Origin: Candidatus Poribacteria bacterium
GTDB taxonomy: Bacteria; Poribacteria; WGA-4E; WGA-3G
DNA: 9,553 nt
Assembly: GCA_009845505.1 (NCBI GenBank)
Contig: VXZL01000177.1
Location: 1 to 9,553, forward strand
Direction: 5' to 3'
Both the position numbers and the translations under genes were made by a program. This document shows positions 5,504 through 9,553 of this stretch, piece by piece; position 1 is the first letter of the stretch; every line of letters starts with the position of its first letter. The notes beneath the pieces were generated by a model. That model ran no database searches and was not told where the DNA came from. It saw only the letters and a program-made list of their open reading frames with translations.

Positions 5504-6418
5504 ATGGCAAAAAAATTGTCGATTGGAAGTTGGGCTTACGCGTTTGGGCCCTATGAAGATAACCCGATTCCGTTTGATACCGTCGTCAAGACACTCAGCG
5601 AACTTGAATTTGATGGTATTGAAATTGGAGCGTTTAAACCGCATATTGACATTAACGACTATCCCATGAAAAGTGAGCGGGATGCCGTCAGGGGCTTAAT
5701 CGCCTATTACGGTTTAGAGGTCTCTGGATTGGCGGCAGATTTCTGGTCGCACCCCGGTCCCGCTACAGATGAGGCACAAGAGGACGATAGGTATTACAAA
5801 CTCTTCAAAGAGAGTCTCCAGCTCGCGTTGGACCTCGGCTCACCGGCTATCCGAGTCGATACAGTGAGCGATCCCGAAGCAGGCGTGGAGGGCGTTGAGC
5901 GTGAGGAAGCGTGGGATCGGATCGTTTCCGTCTGGCGGCGCTGCGCGCAAGTCGCTGAAGATCATGGTGTGCTGATGCTCTGGGAATTTGAACCCGGATT
6001 TATGTTCAACAAACCCAGCGAGATTATTGAAATGCCGAAGGCAGTCGACCACCCGAATTTCAAGGTGATGTTCGATACCTGCCACGCACAAATGTGTGCC
6101 GTTGTCGGTGCCAGGCAGCCCGGAGAACAGGAAACACTCGGTGAGAATGGGGTCATCGACCTTGCACGGCAACTGAAAGGGCAAATCGGTCATTTCCACC
6201 TTATCGATTCCGATAATACGCTCCATGACGACGAAACAAGCACACACGCGCCTTTCGGAGATGGTGTCCTCGACTTTGACGCGATTATTCCAGTCATCAT
6301 GGAAGAGACTGGATACGACGGCGATTGGTTCTCCATCGATCTCTGTTTCTGGCCCAATGCTTGGGATGTCACGGAAGACGCAAAGAAATTCCTAACACCC
6401 TATTTGGAAAGGTATTAA
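5504..6418 (+). CDS. Sugar phosphate isomerase/epimerase-like TIM-barrel protein
   Basis: 304 residues from ATG 5504, with GGAGA at 5494-5498 just upstream; an in-frame TTG at 5492 is less likely. The sequence fits the xylose isomerase-like TIM barrel family (AP endonuclease 2 superfamily): FDGIEIGAF (36-44), IRVDT (116-120), MLWEFEPG (158-165), VMFDTCHA (188-195), GHFHLIDSD (229-237) and FSIDLCFWP (276-284). Likely metal ligands are E161 or E163, D191, H194, H230 or H232, and D279. Members isomerise or epimerise free or phosphorylated sugars and polyols, or act in inositol breakdown; the substrate cannot be read from sequence. It lies 28 bp after the acyltransferase and 7 bp before nadC, so it is probably transcribed with both. 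Confidence 0.9.
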   Translation: MAKKLSIGSWAYAFGPYEDNPIPFDTVVKTLSELEFDGIEIGAFKPHIDINDYPMKSERDAVRGLIAYYGLEVSGLAADFWSHPGPATDEAQEDDRYYKLFKESLQLALDLGSPAIRVDTVSDPEAGVEGVEREEAWDRIVSVWRRCAQVAEDHGVLMLWEFEPGFMFNKPSEIIEMPKAVDHPNFKVMFDTCHAQMCAVVGARQPGEQETLGENGVIDLARQLKGQIGHFHLIDSDNTLHDDETSTHAPFGDGVLDFDAIIPVIMEETGYDGDWFSIDLCFWPNAWDVTEDAKKFLTPYLERY

Positions 6419-6425
6419 GGGTTAG

Positions 6426-7271
6426 ATGCTTAATCTGCGTTCATTGGATCCCCTAATTGACTTGGCGTTTGCGGAAGATATTGGTATTGGCGATATAACG
6501 ACAGAGGCAACAGTGCCGCCTACGCGGAAGGGTATAGGAACCCTACTTGCCAAGAGTGACGGTATCGTCGCAGGACTACCGGTCGCCGAACGCGTCTTCG
6601 CGAAATTGGATGAGACGTTGGGATTTCGAGCCCTTGTCAGTGATGGGGATGCAGTGAAGGCAGGGACCCCGATTGCTGAAGTACAAGGCAGTGCCAAGGC
6701 GATTCTGATAGGTGAGCGGACTGCTCTTAATTTCCTACAGCGGCTTTCAGGAATAGCGACGCTCACGGCACAATTTGTGGAAGCCGTTGCCGACTATGAT
6801 GCCAAAATAGTGGACACTCGGAAGACTGCAGCCGGATGGCGCGCGGTTCAAAAATATGCTGTCCGCGTCGGCGGCGGTTCCAACCACCGCTTTGGTCTCT
6901 ACGACGGGGTGCTAATCAAGGATAACCATATCGTTGCTGCTGGCGGTGTTCACAATGCCGTGCGGCGGGCACGGGAGATTGTTCCACATACGGCGAAGAT
7001 AGAAATTGAAATCGAAACCGTTGACCAAGTTGACGAAGCATTGGCAGCAGGCGCGGACATCTTACTCCTTGACAATATGCCGCTTGGCATTATGCGAGGC
7101 GTTGTTCAAGAGGTAGGCGATCGGGTGATAACTGAAGCGTCAGGTGGGATTACGCTGGATCGGGTGCAGGCTGTCGCAGCGACAGGGGTGAACCTCATAT
7201 CTGTTGGAGCACTCACTCACTCGGCGATGCCGATGGATATTAGCCTTACCTTGACACTCGTTGAATCGTAA
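6426..7271 (+). CDS. nadC: Nicotinate-nucleotide pyrophosphorylase (carboxylating), quinolinate phosphoribosyltransferase
   Basis: The 281 residues match NadC over the full length. This enzyme makes nicotinate mononucleotide, CO2 and PPi from quinolinate and PRPP in de novo NAD synthesis in the cytoplasm. Signatures are FAEDIGIGDITTEA (15-28), LNFLQRLSGIATLT (101-114), the PRPP and quinolinate-binding DTRKTAAGWR (130-139), KYAVRVGGGSNHRFGLYDG (143-161), LIKDNHI (163-169), KIEIEIE (191-197), LLLDNMP (213-219) and TEASGGI (236-242). AAGGG at 6417-6421, overlapping the stop of the previous gene, is a well-placed ribosome site for ATG 6426. No nadA or nadB lies in the window, so the operon does not group the NAD pathway. 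Confidence 0.97.
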   Translation: MLNLRSLDPLIDLAFAEDIGIGDITTEATVPPTRKGIGTLLAKSDGIVAGLPVAERVFAKLDETLGFRALVSDGDAVKAGTPIAEVQGSAKAILIGERTALNFLQRLSGIATLTAQFVEAVADYDAKIVDTRKTAAGWRAVQKYAVRVGGGSNHRFGLYDGVLIKDNHIVAAGGVHNAVRRAREIVPHTAKIEIEIETVDQVDEALAAGADILLLDNMPLGIMRGVVQEVGDRVITEASGGITLDRVQAVAATGVNLISVGALTHSAMPMDISLTLTLVES

Positions 7272-7318
7272 TCGGATAAAAAAGGCATGAATGAGACACT
7301 ACGTCTGAAAGGAAAATT

Positions 7319-8239
7319 ATGGCAGCTACTACTTATGAGAAAATTGAACCTACGACAACAAAGCTCGGCTGGATTGGCACCGGGGTCATGGGACGCTGGA
7401 TGTGTCAACATCTAATGGATTTGGGATACGCGATGACGGTCTATAACCGAACGAAATCGAAAGCGGATCCACTTCTGGAGGCAGGCGCAGCGTGGGCAGA
7501 TTCGCCGGAAGATGTTGCAGCGACTTCCGATATTATCTTCACAATAGTCGGATTTCCACCGGATGTCCGGGAGGTCTATCTCGGCGATAACGGCATCTTG
7601 AAGGGTGCGAAGTCTGGAAGTATCATCGTTGATATGACAACAACCGAGCCGTCACTGGCGCAGGAAATTTATGCTGCAGCGCAGGCACAAGATGTTTCGT
7701 CGGTGGATGCTCCTGTTTCGGGCGGCGATGTCGGAGCCCGAGAAGCACGCCTCTCGATTATGGTCGGTGGGGATGAGGCTGCTGTGCAAGCTGTAATGCC
7801 GCTCTTTGAGGCGATGGGTAAAAATATTGTGCATCAAGGTGGCGCAGGCGCGGGACAGCACACCAAAATGTGTAACCAAATTACGATTTCTGGAACGATG
7901 ATTGGGGTCTGCGAAGGGTTGATTTACGGCTACAGAGCCGGTTTGGATTTGGAGACGATGTTGTCCTCAATTAGCGGTGGCGCAGCGGCGTGTTGGTCCC
8001 TTGATAACTTAGCACCACGGGTGCTGCAACGCAACTTCGATCCCGGTTTCTTCGTGGAGCATTTCATCAAAGATATGAGTATCGCTTTGGACGAGGCACG
8101 CAAAATGAATTTAAGTCTACCAGGTTTGGCGTTGGTACATCAACTTTACACGGCAGTACAAGCACAAGGGCACGGTAGATTGGGAACCCAAGCCTTGATG
8201 TTGGCATTAGAGCAGATGTCCGGTGTCGAGATAGATTAG
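7319..8239 (+). CDS. NAD(P)-dependent beta-hydroxyacid dehydrogenase (3-hydroxyisobutyrate dehydrogenase family)
   Basis: This 306-residue protein has a Rossmann NAD(P) site [13 protein letters not shown] (16-28), the substrate-binding [20 protein letters not shown] (130-149) and the catalytic helix [11 protein letters not shown] (177-187) with K183. The C-terminal half is the helical dimerisation and substrate domain ([10 protein letters not shown] and later). The family includes 3-hydroxyisobutyrate dehydrogenase, tartronate semialdehyde reductase (GarR) and 6-phosphogluconate dehydrogenase relatives; I cannot tell which substrate this one uses. The N-terminus carries about 14 extra residues before the first strand. 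GAAAGGA at 7307-7313 fixes the start at ATG 7319. It lies 47 bp after nadC and is the last gene of the probable operon. Confidence 0.93.
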   Translation: MAATTYEKIEPTTTKLGWIGTGVMGRWMCQHLMDLGYAMTVYNRTKSKADPLLEAGAAWADSPEDVAATSDIIFTIVGFPPDVREVYLGDNGILKGAKSGSIIVDMTTTEPSLAQEIYAAAQAQDVSSVDAPVSGGDVGAREARLSIMVGGDEAAVQAVMPLFEAMGKNIVHQGGAGAGQHTKMCNQITISGTMIGVCEGLIYGYRAGLDLETMLSSISGGAAACWSLDNLAPRVLQRNFDPGFFVEHFIKDMSIALDEARKMNLSLPGLALVHQLYTAVQAQGHGRLGTQALMLALEQMSGVEID

Positions 8240-8307
8240 TGTTTGGTCCGAATTGTAGGATGGGTTTGTAACCCTGATTGCGATTGGCACAGTAATTAGA
8301 CCGACTA

Positions 8308-8332
8308 CTGGTGCGGTTTGCTACCGCACCAG
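8308..8332. terminator. Perfect hairpin between convergent genes (terminator or REP-like)
   Basis: CTGGTGCGGT (8308-8317) and ACCGCACCAG (8323-8332) form a 10-bp GC-rich stem with a 5-nt loop, midway between two convergent genes. No T-run follows on either strand, so it is a poor classical terminator. The stem resembles the inner stem at 4082-4097 (GTGCGAT with ATCGCAC). A dispersed palindromic element that also limits read-through is plausible. Confidence 0.55.
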
Positions 8333-8370
8333 CGTCATGTCTGGAGAACCTGCCAAAACGATCCTGTCAG

Positions 8371-9483
8371 TTATGCCGAAACAGGCTCCAAACGCATCGG
8401 CATGATAAGGGTGAGATAGTTGTCCGTGCCAACGGGTTTAATAAGGACAGGATTCAACTCGCCTGAAAATTCAATTGACAAAGACTCAGTTTCGATATGG
8501 GCGAACGCCTCTACCAGCAACCGTGCGTCAAAACCGATTCGGACGGTTCCAGTGCTCGACTCAACCGGCAATGTTTCGTGTGCTTCACCTAATTCGGGGG
8601 TCTTCGCGGAGACCCGAATCTGTTCTGTATCAATCTCTAAAGAGATGGAAAAGTTTTTTGGGTTTGAGAGCACAGCGACCCGCCGAGTTGCACGGAGGAT
8701 ATGTTCCTTTGAGACGGTTGTCTTGCCTTCGCTGGTTTCAGGGATGATTTTCTGATAACTCGGATATTCGCCGTCGACAAGTCGGGTTGTTAAAGTGGCA
8801 TCTCCGTCGGTAAAAAGGATTTGATTTTCAAAGACAGAAACATTAACTTCGCCAGATTCCGCAAACGTCCGTTCAATCTCTCGGACGGCTTTAAGTGGGA
8901 CGATAAATCCCTTGGCTTCGCCGGGAGAGTTAAGGGGTTCGCAGTGTGCAAGGGCGAGGCGTTTGCCATCGGTAGCGACGACTTCGGTTTTCTCGTCAAG
9001 GAAATTAAAATAGAGTCCGTTTAGGAAGTATCGGACCTCCTCTGTGGAAGCTGCGAATTCCGTTTTTTGGAGAACGTCGCGCAACGTTTCTCCACCGATA
9101 GCGACAGCATTACCTTCAACAGAAGGGAGTTGTGGGAACTCTTCATCGGGCATCCCAATAATTTTGTAAACACCGTCCCCGCAGATGAGCTCAACGCGAT
9201 CGTTGGCGGTAGTTGCGAGATCTATCGGTTTATCGCTGGGGAGCTCTTTGACGATATCGCCCAATTTTTTCGCAGAAACGGTAATTGCTCCCTCCTCTGT
9301 AACCTTGCCTTCGACCTTCATTCTGATACCGATTTCGAGGTCGGTTGCCATACATTCGATACTGTTCCCTTCCGCGTGGATGAGAACATTTGAGAGGATA
9401 GGTAAAGTGTTCCGTCCACTCGCAACGCCTTGTAGTACCTGTAGGGCATACAGGAGATCATCTCTTTCAAAAGTTAGTTCCAT
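8371..9483 (-). CDS. dnaN: DNA polymerase III beta subunit (sliding clamp)
   Basis: The 370 residues match DnaN over the usual length. The dimeric ring encircles DNA and tethers polymerase III and other enzymes through a hydrophobic pocket. Visible signatures are TLPILSNVLI (26-35), DEEFPQLP (113-120), VATDGKRLALAH (169-180), LVDGEYPSYQKIIP and the C-terminal YLTLIMPMRL (356-365), which forms part of the peptide-binding cleft. All three clamp domains are present. AAGGAG (complement of 9492-9497) sits 8 nt before the ATG, a near-ideal ribosome site that overlaps the stop of a possible upstream frame. No recF follows; instead the gene meets a convergent metabolic operon, so the classical dnaA-dnaN-recF order is broken at least on the downstream side. 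Confidence 0.98.
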   Translation of the reverse strand: MELTFERDDLLYALQVLQGVASGRNTLPILSNVLIHAEGNSIECMATDLEIGIRMKVEGKVTEEGAITVSAKKLGDIVKELPSDKPIDLATTANDRVELICGDGVYKIIGMPDEEFPQLPSVEGNAVAIGGETLRDVLQKTEFAASTEEVRYFLNGLYFNFLDEKTEVVATDGKRLALAHCEPLNSPGEAKGFIVPLKAVREIERTFAESGEVNVSVFENQILFTDGDATLTTRLVDGEYPSYQKIIPETSEGKTTVSKEHILRATRRVAVLSNPKNFSISLEIDTEQIRVSAKTPELGEAHETLPVESSTGTVRIGFDARLLVEAFAHIETESLSIEFSGELNPVLIKPVGTDNYLTLIMPMRLEPVSA

Positions 9484-9495
9484 GCCAATTTCTCC

Positions 9496-9553
9496 TTATT
9501 CTTTGTCTATACGATAGATGCGATTTTCCTTAAAACGTAAGGCACCTCTACAT
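9496..9553 (-). CDS. Possible C-terminal end of a gene upstream of dnaN (partial)
   Basis: On the minus strand a frame entering at the window edge encodes CRGALRFKENRIYRIDKE and stops with TAA 12 nt before the dnaN start. The stop overlaps the dnaN ribosome site (TAAGGAG), as is common inside operons. The composition is protein-like, but 18 residues are too few to identify a family. It may be chance, since the other two frames also end within this short stretch. Confidence 0.3.
   Translation of the reverse strand, partial: CRGALRFKENRIYRIDKE

Noticed and set aside
9067..9393. Plus-strand frame inside dnaN
   Set aside because: It is fully antisense to the conserved dnaN sequence and its product resembles no family I know.
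9500..9515. TATAGA on the minus strand as a dnaN -10 box
   Set aside because: No acceptable -35 box lies 16-18 bp upstream, and the region may be the coding end of an upstream gene.

Overview
The window looks like bacterial chromosome of moderate GC from an uncultured lineage. The gene style (TPR-rich proteins, TIM-barrel sugar isomerases, beta-hydroxyacid dehydrogenases, many small intergenic hairpins and repeats) reminds me of Candidatus Poribacteria or a related marine or sponge-associated group. That is an impression from protein style and not a database result; the DnaN and NadC sequences would settle it.

Left arm (1-2467, + strand): four closely packed genes that read as two adjacent toxin-antitoxin-like pairs. 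The first is a long TPR protein, cut by the window's left edge, whose C-terminus is a UPF0175-like antitoxin domain; it is followed after 3 bp by a DUF3368-type PIN-domain protein, the usual partner of UPF0175. The second, 41 bp further on, is a small two-TPR protein overlapping by 4 bp (ATGA) with a Doc/Fic-family toxin. In both pairs a TPR protein occupies the antitoxin position, which is the most unusual point of the window.

Middle: a repeat-rich intergenic region (2468-2896) holds two 100-bp-spaced repeat copies, an inverted third core, a triplicated 9-mer and a good sigma70-type promoter. It leads into a mannose-6-phosphate isomerase-like cupin protein (2897-4003). A second gene-free stretch (4004-4257) holds a nested hairpin and heptamer repeats.

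Right of that (4258-8239, + strand) is a probable four-gene operon: an LPLAT/PlsC-type acyltransferase with a long C-terminal extension, a sugar phosphate isomerase/epimerase-like TIM barrel, NadC (quinolinate phosphoribosyltransferase, NAD synthesis) and a 3-hydroxyisobutyrate dehydrogenase-family oxidoreductase. Their gaps are 28, 7 and 47 bp. The roles are metabolic, with no single obvious pathway.

The right end holds dnaN (sliding clamp) on the minus strand, convergent with the operon. A perfect 10-bp-stem hairpin lies between them. Upstream of dnaN, the last codons of a possible further minus-strand gene run off the window.
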